From Neobacillus nitrireducens (lineage in GTDB: Bacteria > Bacillota > Bacilli > Bacillales > Cytobacillaceae), in assembly GCF_030915405.1 (NCBI RefSeq), contig NZ_CP133262.1, forward strand, positions 4,989,001-5,053,000: DNA of 64,000 bases. The letters are read 5' to 3'. The notes beneath the pieces are model-generated. The model had not been told where the DNA came from. It did not search any database and was given only the letters and a program-made list of their open reading frames with translations. Shown piece by piece: positions 16,945 through 24,598 of the stretch. Position 1 is the stretch's first letter, and each line of letters opens with the position of its first letter. The position numbers and the translations under genes were made by a program.

Positions 16945-17148
16945 TTGGCGTTTGGTAGAAAAAATGATGAGGAAATCAAATTAGAAGAAACTAAAATCTG
17001 GGTATGTAGTTCAGACACGTGTAAATGCTGGATTCGCGACAATTTTAAAAGCACTGAAGTGCCTTTATGTCCAATCTGCAAAAGTGAAATGACTGAAAGT
17101 ACTAAAGAATTACAAGTTATTCACAATCATAGTAAGAACTTTATGTGA
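16945..17148 (+). CDS. YdjO-family cold-inducible zinc-finger protein
   Basis: TTG at 16945 is chosen (SD AAGGGGTG, 6-base gap) over GTG 16936, which overlaps the SD. The 67-residue protein has a treble of Cys motifs: WVCSSDTCKCWIRDNF and LCPICKSEM, a small zinc-binding fold typical of YdjO. B. subtilis YdjO is cold-inducible. Position just after the cold-shock gene agrees with this. A paralogue occurs at 54101-54286. Confidence 0.75.
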   Translation: MAFGRKNDEEIKLEETKIWVCSSDTCKCWIRDNFKSTEVPLCPICKSEMTESTKELQVIHNHSKNFM

Positions 17149-17155
17149 TCAATAG

Positions 17156-17192
17156 GTAGCAGGGAGGTGTAATCACTCCCTGCTATTTTTAT
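17156..17192 (+). terminator. Rho-independent terminator
   Basis: The stem TAGCAGGGAG/CTCCCTGCTA followed by T5 after the YdjO gene. Confidence 0.9.
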
Positions 17193-17194
17193 TA

Positions 17195-17250
17195 TCCAGC
17201 GCAAGCGCCCTAGGCCTGTCGTGAGCTGGACAGGGCGCTTGTGCTTTTCT
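17195..17250. repeat. Palindromic intergenic element
   Basis: AGCGCAAGCGCCCT (17198-17211) pairs with AGGGCGCTTGTGCT (17232-17245) over 14 bp with one wobble. A competing short stem TCCAGC/GCTGGA uses 17195-17200 and 17225-17230. It sits between convergent genes next to a conventional terminator. GC content is far above the surroundings, as for dispersed intergenic repeats of Bacillaceae. Confidence 0.5.
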
Positions 17251-17534
17251 TATTCCTTGGCATTTTCTCTACAATAGGCAAGAACCAATGCTTCTTCATC
17301 TTCTTCGAGTTCAAAGTCAAGTACCTTTTCGCTCACGATTTCATAAAGATAGAAGTTAGTAATTTTGTCACCATTTTCGTCGCTAACGAAAATGGTTCTA
17401 AGACCTACTCCTTGATCCGAATAAAGCTCATCCTCTTCATCCACAGCAAGTTCTAAAAAAAACTCATAACGGTCACCTGATAATAAACCGAATGGATCTT
17501 CTAATTTTTCAACTGAGTGTCCAGTAATGTTCAA
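17250..17534 (-). CDS. DUF6509 family protein
   Basis: TTG at 17534 has AGAGGA 8 bases upstream and is preferred to the longer frame from 17579. The 94-residue product is acidic, with GHSVEKLEDPFGLLSGDRYEFFLELAVDEEDELYSDQG and a closing ELEEDEEALVLAYC helix. That is the pattern I associate with DUF6509. Cytoplasmic; function unknown. It is convergent with the YdjO gene. Confidence 0.65.
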   Translation of the reverse strand: MNITGHSVEKLEDPFGLLSGDRYEFFLELAVDEEDELYSDQGVGLRTIFVSDENGDKITNFYLYEIVSEKVLDFELEEDEEALVLAYCRENAKE

Positions 17535-17784
17535 AAATATCATCCTCTGCAAAGTATTCATCCTTACTATTATACACATTTTTAATTCAACAAGAAAAAC
17601 TGTATAGCATTGTTATAAATATTTTTCTCGTATTGTAGAAATTTTCCATAATTATTTCATACCATTTTGAAATAAATGTGAATAATTCCATATATGGGAT
17701 TCCTATATTGAAGGAATAAGGTAAGATAAATTTGTATAGAAGTAATCATTAAAATAGAAAGTGGTGACAGTTATTAACTATACT

Positions 17785-17800
17785 TGTGAATTATTTCACA
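17785..17800 (+). promoter_or_regulatory. Fnr box ahead of the torD-dms cluster
   Basis: TGTGAATTATTTCACA matches the TGTGA-N6-TCACA consensus exactly. It lies only 17 bases before the torD-like ATG, almost touching the SD. A degenerate second copy (TGTGAATAATTCCATA) is at 17677-17692, about 40-50 bases upstream of a possible -10 (TAAGAT at 17722). Anaerobic control by Fnr is likely; the arrangement is unusual. Confidence 0.7.
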
Positions 17801-17817
17801 AATAGGGAGAGGAAAGA

Positions 17818-18489
17818 ATGAATACAACGACAGAAACATTACATATTCAATTACAGCCGTTTTTTTTATCTAGAAAAAAATATTATCAGCTCCTTCATTT
17901 GCTATTTTCGGTACCCGCTACAGGTGAGTTATTAGTAGAAATTCAACATAATGGTAATTTGCGGGGATTAGAAGAAATTCATGATGGCGGAAAAATACTT
18001 CGCAATTTTTTTGAACATATGACAGTTGAACAAATTGAGAGGGAGAATGAAGAATATCAACGTCTTTTTATTGGGCCGGGCCCGCTAGTAGCACCACCTT
18101 GGGAGTCTTATTATCGGAGCAGAGAACACTTGCTATTTGAGGAATGGACTTATCAAATCAGGGAGCAATACCATCTTTTTGGTCTTCAATACAAAAATGA
18201 AAATAATGAACCTGATGATCACTTAATACCCGAATTAGAATTTATGCTTTATCTTGTAGATTTATGTTTACAAGAAACAGAGACTGATAGACTAGTAGAA
18301 TTAATATCAAGCCAAATTCACTTTCTTGAAAACCATTTAACGATGTGGATTCCATATTTTTGTAAACGAATAATTGAACAGACAAATAGTCAGTTGTACC
18401 TCGGAGCATCCATGCTTCTTGAGGACTTATTAACTTTTGATTTGACCACTTTACTTGAAGTAAGGGAGGCATTACCTGATGTCAGATAA
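17818..18489 (+). CDS. TorD/DmsD-family molybdoenzyme chaperone
   Basis: A 223-residue all-helical cytoplasmic chaperone of the TorD/DmsD family. It carries the family signature YQRLFIGPGPLVAPPWESYYRSREHLLFEEWT (about residues 79-110). Such proteins bind the Tat signal of a molybdopterin enzyme and hold it until the cofactor is inserted. Its last 11 bases overlap the start of the dmsA-like gene, so the client is evident. SD GGGAGAGGAAAG. An exact Fnr box lies just upstream. Confidence 0.85.
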   Translation: MNTTTETLHIQLQPFFLSRKKYYQLLHLLFSVPATGELLVEIQHNGNLRGLEEIHDGGKILRNFFEHMTVEQIERENEEYQRLFIGPGPLVAPPWESYYRSREHLLFEEWTYQIREQYHLFGLQYKNENNEPDDHLIPELEFMLYLVDLCLQETETDRLVELISSQIHFLENHLTMWIPYFCKRIIEQTNSQLYLGASMLLEDLLTFDLTTLLEVREALPDVR

Positions 18490-20872
18490 GAATACCTTGA
18501 AGGATCTATTATCAAATAAAATGCAACGGCGTACATTTTTGAAATGGTCAGGCGCAATTGGAATTCCTGTTATTGCCGGCGGCATTGGTACAAAGATGCT
18601 CGTCGATCATAAAGAAGAGCCAAAGACAGCCAATGCCAAGGATACGGAGAAAATTATTTCAACATGCAGTATTAATAATTGTGGTGGCCGCTGTGTTATC
18701 AAAGCACATGTTAAAGATGGGATGGTCGTTCGAGTAAGTACTGATACACAAGAAAGCGGCGATCTATCTACCCCACCACTTAGGGCATGTGTAAGGGGTA
18801 GAAATTACCGGAACATGCTATATGATCCAGATCGCTTAAAGTATCCTATGAAAAGGGTTGGGAAACGAGGCGAAGGGAAATTTAAAAGGATATCTTGGGA
18901 GGAAGCCATTGAAACGATTGCTTCTGAAGTAAAACGAATTGGGGATAAATATGGGCCAGAATCAAGATATGTAAACTATGCATCTGGTCAAAGTTGGGGA
19001 TTACATGGCGGGAAAAATGCAGCAAGAAAATTATTGTCTCTAACAGGCGGTTTTTTAAACTATCGAAATGACTATAGTTCCGGAGCAGGAAATGTAGCCA
19101 CACCCTATACATATGGCACGAATAATACAGGCAGCAGCTTTGACTCTCTTTTACACTCAAAATACATTATTTTATGGGGACAAAATCCATCGGAAATGAT
19201 TTTTTCTACACCATATCGAGAATATTTAATGCAAGCTAAGAGAAACGGCGCTAAAATCATTGTCATTGACCCGCGTTATACCGATACAGCCATTGCCTTT
19301 GCTGATGAATGGATTCCGATTCTCCCGACGACTGACAATGCGATGATGGATGCAATGGGTTACGTTATCGTTAAAGAAAAATTACATGACCAAGCATTTC
19401 TAGATAAATATTGTATTGGATTTGACGGAGACCATATGCCGGATGGGATAGCAAAGAGTGAATCCTTAAAAAGCTATTTATTGGGTGAAAAAGATGGGAT
19501 TGAGAAAACACCTGAATGGGCCGAGGGAATTTGCGGCGTCCCTGCGGGGAAAATTCGAGAAATTGCACGGGAATATGCTAAATCTAAGCCTGCTGCCCTA
19601 ATTCAAGGTTGGGCAGCACAGCGACAAGCGTATGGTGAACAATTCATGCGTGGCGGGGCACAGCTTGCCTGCCTAACAGGAAATGTCGGCAAGTTAGGCG
19701 GTTGGGCCGCCGGGACCGGATATTGGAGCCGTTCGGACATTGTATATCCATTTTCATATGAAAACCCTGTTAAAGCTTCGATTCCATGCTTCCTTTGGAC
19801 GAAGGCTGTTGAAAAAGGAACAGAAATGACAGCAGCGGATGGATTAGAAGGTACTGATAAATTAACAACAAACATCAAATTAATTTTCAATATGGCAGGA
19901 AATATGCTAATTAATCAGCATGCTGATATCAATAAAACAACTAAGCTTCTTGAAGATGAAAGTAAAGTAGAGTTCATTGTAGTCAGTGATATTTTTATGA
20001 CACCAAGTGCAAGGTTTGCGGATATTTTGCTGCCGGGAACTACTTTCTTTGAGCGCTATGATATTGGCGTCCCTTGGTGTTTTGGTGATTACGTTGTATT
20101 TGGTGATAAAACGATTGAACCGCTGTTTGAATGTCGCGATGAATACGATGTGTTTGCAGAAGTGGCAGATAAATTGGGACTAAAGGAAAAATTTACTGAA
20201 GGTAAAACGACACTTGACCTTGTTAAAGAAAGTGTGGAGAGGACAAAGAAAGAGTTGACTCCTGACTTCCCTTCGTTTGAAGAATTCCGAAGAAACGGGG
20301 TTCATCATTTTAAATATGATTCACCACTTATCGGTTTTAAAGAGCAAATTGACGACCTTAAGAAACATCCGTTCGAAACTCCTTCAGGTAAAATTGAGCT
20401 ATTCTCGAAGGCATTATGGGATATGAATCAGCAGGATGAAATTCCAGCGATTGCGAAATACATTTCTTCATGGGAAGGACCACAAGACCCAATTATTAAC
20501 AAGTTTCCGTTGCAGTTGATTAGCTGGCATTATAAACGGAGATGTCACTCTACCTATGATAACCAAGCGTGGCTCGAAGAAGCTGCCAAGCAAGAGATGT
20601 GGATGAATCCAAAAGATGCTGAGAAACGTGGGATAAAAGCTGGTGATCGAGTTCAGGTATATAATGAGCGGGGCTCAATCTATATCGATGTAAAGGTGAC
20701 ACCGAGAATCACTCCGGGCGTGGCGGGTATCCCCCAGGGAGCATGGTTTACGCCTGATAAAGATGGACTTGACCAAAGGGGTTCTGTTAATGTGCTGACT
20801 TCACAACGGCCAACAGCCCTCGCTAAATCAAATCCACAACTAACGAACTTAGTTGAAGTGAAAAAAGCGTAG
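18479..20872 (+). CDS. dmsA: DMSO reductase-family molybdopterin oxidoreductase, catalytic subunit
   Basis: A 797-residue Tat-exported enzyme. The Tat motif is QRRTFLK (Arg17-Arg18) with a hydrophobic h-region. The N-terminal [4Fe-4S] ligands are Cys63, Cys68, Cys72 and Cys104. NDYSSGAGNV supplies a Ser at the molybdenum-ligand position, as in DmsA/TorA, not Cys or Sec. MGD-binding blocks (ILWGQNPSEM, LPTTDNAMMDAM) and a molydopterin-dinucleotide domain complete it. It probably reduces S- or N-oxides at the outer membrane face. The exact acceptor (DMSO, TMAO, other) cannot be read from sequence. Confidence 0.85.
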   Translation: MSDKNTLKDLLSNKMQRRTFLKWSGAIGIPVIAGGIGTKMLVDHKEEPKTANAKDTEKIISTCSINNCGGRCVIKAHVKDGMVVRVSTDTQESGDLSTPPLRACVRGRNYRNMLYDPDRLKYPMKRVGKRGEGKFKRISWEEAIETIASEVKRIGDKYGPESRYVNYASGQSWGLHGGKNAARKLLSLTGGFLNYRNDYSSGAGNVATPYTYGTNNTGSSFDSLLHSKYIILWGQNPSEMIFSTPYREYLMQAKRNGAKIIVIDPRYTDTAIAFADEWIPILPTTDNAMMDAMGYVIVKEKLHDQAFLDKYCIGFDGDHMPDGIAKSESLKSYLLGEKDGIEKTPEWAEGICGVPAGKIREIAREYAKSKPAALIQGWAAQRQAYGEQFMRGGAQLACLTGNVGKLGGWAAGTGYWSRSDIVYPFSYENPVKASIPCFLWTKAVEKGTEMTAADGLEGTDKLTTNIKLIFNMAGNMLINQHADINKTTKLLEDESKVEFIVVSDIFMTPSARFADILLPGTTFFERYDIGVPWCFGDYVVFGDKTIEPLFECRDEYDVFAEVADKLGLKEKFTEGKTTLDLVKESVERTKKELTPDFPSFEEFRRNGVHHFKYDSPLIGFKEQIDDLKKHPFETPSGKIELFSKALWDMNQQDEIPAIAKYISSWEGPQDPIINKFPLQLISWHYKRRCHSTYDNQAWLEEAAKQEMWMNPKDAEKRGIKAGDRVQVYNERGSIYIDVKVTPRITPGVAGIPQGAWFTPDKDGLDQRGSVNVLTSQRPTALAKSNPQLTNLVEVKKA

Positions 20873-20884
20873 GGAGTGAATAAG

Positions 20885-21472
20885 TTGGAACAGCTAGGAT
20901 TTTATATTAACCAAGGCCTCTGTTCAGGGTGTAAAGCCTGTAGTGTGGCTTGTAAGGATAAAAATAATCTCGATGTCGGAATTAATTTTCGAAGGGTATA
21001 TACTTATGAAGAAGGAGCGTATATTCAGCAACCGACCAATGGAATCGTCCATAATATCAAAGCCTTTTATTTTTCGATTTCTTGCAATCATTGCACCAAT
21101 CCGAAATGCTTGCCAATCTGCCCCACTGGAGCGATTGTGAAGAATAAAGAAACAGGGGTTGTTAGGATTGATCAAGATATTTGTCAAGGGGTTCAACTAT
21201 GTGTAAAAGCATGTCCTTACGGTGCCCCACAATATAATCAGAAGGTCTTTAAATCAAATAAATGTGATTTTTGTATGGATCTGCAGAAAAAGGGTGAGGA
21301 ACCTGTTTGTGTAGCCACCTGTCCAATGAGGGCGATTGAATTTGGCCCTGTTGAAGAGTTAAGAAAGAAGTATGGCAATGTTAGTCAAATTAAAGGAATG
21401 CCAAGTAATGCAATTACCCATCCTAACATCGTGATAACTCCGCACAAAGATGCGAAATTGTCTAGTTCATGA
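20885..21472 (+). CDS. dmsB: DmsB-like iron-sulfur subunit
   Basis: TTG 20885 is taken as start (AGGGAG SD, 8-base gap), giving 195 residues and a DmsB-like short N-terminus. There are four ferredoxin Cys groups: CSGCKACSVAC, CNHCTNPKCLPIC, CQGVQLCVKAC, and CDFC with CVATC. It should carry electrons from the quinone pool to the catalytic subunit. In the third group the second Cys is Val (CQGV), so that cluster has lost one ligand and could be [3Fe-4S], as in the E. coli DmsB Cys102 variants. No DmsC-type membrane anchor follows. Confidence 0.85.
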   Translation: MEQLGFYINQGLCSGCKACSVACKDKNNLDVGINFRRVYTYEEGAYIQQPTNGIVHNIKAFYFSISCNHCTNPKCLPICPTGAIVKNKETGVVRIDQDICQGVQLCVKACPYGAPQYNQKVFKSNKCDFCMDLQKKGEEPVCVATCPMRAIEFGPVEELRKKYGNVSQIKGMPSNAITHPNIVITPHKDAKLSSS

Positions 21473-21498
21473 GGCGTGTAGGAAACAAGAAATATACC

Positions 21499-21541
21499 AG
21501 CTGCAGGACTTAGGATGATTCGGTCCTGCAGCTTTTTATTG
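21499..21541 (+). terminator. Terminator/attenuator between dmsB and polyferredoxin genes
   Basis: AGCTGCAGGAC pairs with GTCCTGCAGCT over 11 bp, followed by TTTTTATT. It lies only 12 bases before the next start codon, so it either ends the dms operon or lowers expression of the polyferredoxin. Confidence 0.8.
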
Positions 21542-21552
21542 AAGGTGGTCAG

Positions 21553-22458
21553 ATGTCTCTTTTGGTAAAATGGCTTGAAAGTATGCATGTAGATTTGAAG
21601 ATTACCAATAAATGTTCACGAAACAAAAATGTTCGATCCACCTGCACCTTTTGCTTGGAATTGTGTAAGTACGGGGCATTAGAGATCAATCAGCAATCCA
21701 TAGAAATCAATCAGTCACAATGCACATCATGTGGTGATTGTGTCATCTCCTGTCCGATGTCAGCAATCGAAGGAATTGCCGTAACGAGGGAATTCGAAGA
21801 AAATAGCCTTATATATAAGGAAGATTACACCCCAACTGAAAAAGAATTGTTGATTTATAAAAAAAGAGGTCTACATGCGATTACACTTAACGGAGCTCCA
21901 CTCAATGATAAATGGAAATTTGTACTAACTGAGACCAATAGGATGTTAGGTCAACTCGATCAAAGATCCATTGAGGTGGTTCAGAGAAAAAATGTTGAAA
22001 AACTTTCGCGGAGAGATTTATTCACTTCAATGCAGTCAGGTGGGAAAAAGCTAGCTAAAAGTTTGACTCCGGCTTCATGGAAACTGGAAGCAAATGAGTG
22101 GACCCTAGCAAACTATTACCCGGAATATCAATTTTACACAGTAGAGCTGGATAAAGACAAATGTACATTTTGTAAAGCTTGTTTTACCTTTTGCAACCAA
22201 AAGGTGTTTCAATTAAAGGACACTAGTTTACAAATCGAAAGTAATAATTGTGTAAACTGCACCGATTGTGTAGATATTTGTCTAGAGGATGCCATTCAAA
22301 TAACTCCACAAATAAAGAAAAAAGTTAATTATCAGGAACCTATTCATGCTAAGAAATGCTTAGATTGTGGCCAATCATTTCACTCGTTACAAGCAGAAAC
22401 GGTGAAATGTCCGGTCTGTGTGAATAGGGATCCTGAATGGTTAAGCCCCTATCAATAA
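21553..22458 (+). CDS. Polyferredoxin with C-terminal zinc ribbon
   Basis: A 301-residue cytoplasmic protein. The first Cys group is CTFCLELC and the second CTSCGDCVISC. A central linker of about 110 residues follows, carrying a twin-Arg-like SRRDLF. Then come CTFCKACFTFC and CVNCTDCVDIC, and a terminal zinc-ribbon pair CLDCG / CPVC. Two of the groups look complete for [4Fe-4S] binding; the CTFCLELC group has an upstream Cys possibly completing it. SD GAAGGTGG. Its place after dmsB suggests it feeds electrons to, or helps assemble, the reductase. Confidence 0.7.
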   Translation: MSLLVKWLESMHVDLKITNKCSRNKNVRSTCTFCLELCKYGALEINQQSIEINQSQCTSCGDCVISCPMSAIEGIAVTREFEENSLIYKEDYTPTEKELLIYKKRGLHAITLNGAPLNDKWKFVLTETNRMLGQLDQRSIEVVQRKNVEKLSRRDLFTSMQSGGKKLAKSLTPASWKLEANEWTLANYYPEYQFYTVELDKDKCTFCKACFTFCNQKVFQLKDTSLQIESNNCVNCTDCVDICLEDAIQITPQIKKKVNYQEPIHAKKCLDCGQSFHSLQAETVKCPVCVNRDPEWLSPYQ

Positions 22459-22465
22459 GACAACG

Positions 22466-22497
22466 AAAAAACGCCGGAAATCTCCGGCGTTTTTTAA
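22466..22497 (+). terminator. Rho-independent terminator
   Basis: AAAAAACGCCGGA/TCCGGCGTTTTTT stem and tail follow the polyferredoxin gene. Confidence 0.9.
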
Positions 22498-22545
22498 ATA
22501 AATAAAAACACGATAATTCGGCGTGTTTTGAAAGAATACGTATGA

Positions 22546-22634
22546 AGGAGAAGATGAGATTCGAACTCACGCAACGGTTAGCCGTCCTAGCGCATTTCGA
22601 GTGCGCCCCCTTATAACCACTTGGGTACTTCTCC
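22546..22634 (-). tRNA. tRNA-Ser (anticodon CGA)
   Basis: A class II tRNA on the minus strand. Acceptor GGAGAAG/CTTCTCC, anticodon loop CTCGAAA in a GCGCA stem, a long variable arm (GGACGGCTAACCGTTGC region) and a T arm GAGTTCGAATCTC. CCA is not encoded. It reads UCG codons. Confidence 0.93.
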
Positions 22635-22645
22635 ATTATATATTA

Positions 22646-22719
22646 TGGAGCGGGTGAGGGGAATCGAACCCCCGCCGTCAGCTTGGGAAGCTGAAATTCT
22701 ACCATTAAACCACACCCGC
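22646..22719 (-). tRNA. tRNA-Gly (anticodon CCC)
   Basis: Minus strand. Acceptor GCGGGTG/CACCCGC, discriminator T and an encoded CCA. Anticodon loop TTCCCAA in a TCAGC/GCTGA stem; T arm GGGGGTTCGATTCCCCT. It lies 11 bases upstream of tRNA-Ser in transcription order, probably one transcript. Confidence 0.93.
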
Positions 22720-22798
22720 ATCATCTCCTAAATAACCATATACATTATATCATAATAATAAAATTTAGTGTAGAAAAAATTTTGCAATCCAAGAAAAT

Positions 22799-22825
22799 TT
22801 CAAATAACATTCAAAGACGTTCAAA
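22799..22825 (+). promoter_or_regulatory. Three TTCAAA direct repeats, candidate FruR operator
   Basis: TTCAAA occurs at 22799, 22810 and 22820, about one helical turn apart. DeoR-family repressors such as FruR often bind phased direct repeats, and the fruR gene begins about 100 bases downstream. The assignment is inference. Confidence 0.45.
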
Positions 22826-22859
22826 TTTTGATTGTTTTTGAAAGAAAATGATTGATTTG

Positions 22860-22873
22860 TGCAATCGTTTTCA
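22860..22873 (+). promoter_or_regulatory. cre site (CcpA binding)
   Basis: TGCAATCGTTTTCA fits the cre consensus TGNAANCGNNNNCA. It is positioned between the tRNA genes and fruR, which implies carbon catabolite control of the fru operon. Confidence 0.65.
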
Positions 22874-22917
22874 GTATTATGTAATTATGAAGAATAAAAA
22901 ATCCAGGTGGTGATGCC

Positions 22918-23670
22918 TTGTTAACGCCAGAACGTCATCGAATCATAATGCAATTATTAAAAGCTAAAAATGTAGTTAAAATAAATGAAATTATGGAGTT
23001 AACCGATTCTTCGGAGTCAACAATTCGCCGAGATCTTTCACAATTAGAGGACCAAAAGTTCTTAAAGAGAATCCATGGAGGTGCCTCAAGATTACAAGGG
23101 AAGCTTCAAGAGCCTAGTATGATTGAGAAATCCTCCAAAAACCTTCAAGAGAAACGGTTGATTGCCCAATATGCAGCCAGTTTAGTAGAAGAGGGTGACT
23201 GCATTTATCTTGATGCTGGGTCAACTGTGATTGAAATGATTGAATTCCTTCCGTCAAAGGAAATCGTTGTTGTCACAAATGGGTTAATGCATTTAAAACC
23301 ATTATTGGATAAAGGCATCTCAACCTATTTAATTGGCGGCTTGGTAAAGCAGAATACAAATGCTTTCATCGGAAGGGGAGCTTTAGCGGGCCTAGAACTA
23401 TACCGTTTTGATAAATGCTTTATGGGTGTAAATGGTATCCATCCACAATTTGGCTTTACAACTCCAGACCAGGAGGAAGCAATGGTGAAGCAAAAGGCAA
23501 TTGCTCTTTCAAGAGAAACCTATGTATTAGCGGATCATACAAAATTTGCTGAAATCTCGTTTGCCAAAATTGCCGATATCCAAGAGGCGGCCATTATTAC
23601 CGATGAAGCAGATGATGAAACGCAGAAGCAATACGTAAATAGAACAACAATAAAGGTAGTGACATCATGA
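22918..23670 (+). CDS. fruR: Fructose operon regulator, DeoR family
   Basis: A 250-residue DeoR-type repressor starting at TTG behind GGTGGTGATG. The N-terminal winged helix (ERHRIIMQLLKAKNVVKINEIMELTDSSESTIRRDLSQLE) carries the family STIRRDL recognition helix. The C-terminal DeoRC sensor domain contains YLDAGSTVIEM and ITDEADD. It likely senses fructose 1-phosphate and represses this operon when the sugar is absent. It overlaps fruK by 4 bases. Confidence 0.9.
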   Translation: MLTPERHRIIMQLLKAKNVVKINEIMELTDSSESTIRRDLSQLEDQKFLKRIHGGASRLQGKLQEPSMIEKSSKNLQEKRLIAQYAASLVEEGDCIYLDAGSTVIEMIEFLPSKEIVVVTNGLMHLKPLLDKGISTYLIGGLVKQNTNAFIGRGALAGLELYRFDKCFMGVNGIHPQFGFTTPDQEEAMVKQKAIALSRETYVLADHTKFAEISFAKIADIQEAAIITDEADDETQKQYVNRTTIKVVTS

Positions 23671-24581
23671 TATATACATTAACTTTGAATCCTTCAGTGG
23701 ACTATATAGTCAAACTCGAGAGCTTTCAGCTAGGAGAGCTAAATCGTACAGTAAATGAGGCAAAGTTTCCAGGTGGAAAAGGCATCAATGTCTCAACTGT
23801 ATTAAAACAATTTGGAAGCAAAAGTAAGGCACTTGGGTTTATTGGCGGCTTTACTGGAGCTTATATTGAACAATATCTCCAAAATGAAGAAATTGATACG
23901 AATTTTGTTCAGGTTGATGAAGATACACGCATCAATGTAAAGATTAAAACGGGTCAAGAGTCAGAAATTAATGCCTTGGGTCCAAACATTTCAGAACAAA
24001 ACTTCGCACTTCTAAAACAAAAAATTCAACACTTAGGAGCAGAAGATTTATTAGTACTAGCTGGAAGTATCCCTGCTAGCTTACCTAAAACAACCTATGA
24101 GGAACTTGTAAAAATTTGCAAAGAAAACGGAGCACAATTTGTTGTGGATGCAGAAGGAGATTTATTAAAAAAGGTCCTTCCCTATCACCCATTTTTAATC
24201 AAGCCGAATCATCACGAGCTAGGTGAATTATTTGATACAAGCATTACTACCGCAGAAGAAGTGATCCCTTATGGCAAAAAGCTCGTAGAAATGGGTGCGG
24301 AAAATGTCATTGTTTCATTAGCTGGCAGAGGGGCGGTGCTGATCAATAGCGAAAAAGTACTTTTTGCAAAAGTTCCAAGTGGTGAAGTGAAAAATTCAGT
24401 TGGTGCAGGGGATTCTATGGTTGCTGGTTTCTTGGCGGCATATGAGCGAACTAGAGAGATTGAAGAAGCTTTTCGGTATAGTGTTGCATCAGGTAGTGCA
24501 ACTGCCTTTTCACTAGGCTTATGCTCGAAGGAAAAAGTAGAAGAACTTCTTCCGCAAGTTCATATTAAAGAGATTCGTTAA
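23667..24581 (+). CDS. fruK: 1-phosphofructokinase
   Basis: A 304-residue PfkB-family kinase that phosphorylates fructose 1-phosphate to fructose 1,6-bisphosphate. Signatures are TLTLNPSVDY, the PGGKGINVS sugar-binding segment, and the C-terminal VGAGDSMVAGF motif with the catalytic Asp. It sits between the regulator and transporter genes, overlapping fruR and 17 bases from fruA. Confidence 0.93.
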   Translation: MIYTLTLNPSVDYIVKLESFQLGELNRTVNEAKFPGGKGINVSTVLKQFGSKSKALGFIGGFTGAYIEQYLQNEEIDTNFVQVDEDTRINVKIKTGQESEINALGPNISEQNFALLKQKIQHLGAEDLLVLAGSIPASLPKTTYEELVKICKENGAQFVVDAEGDLLKKVLPYHPFLIKPNHHELGELFDTSITTAEEVIPYGKKLVEMGAENVIVSLAGRGAVLINSEKVLFAKVPSGEVKNSVGAGDSMVAGFLAAYERTREIEEAFRYSVASGSATAFSLGLCSKEKVEELLPQVHIKEIR

Positions 24582-24598
24582 GGGAGAGAAAAACAATC

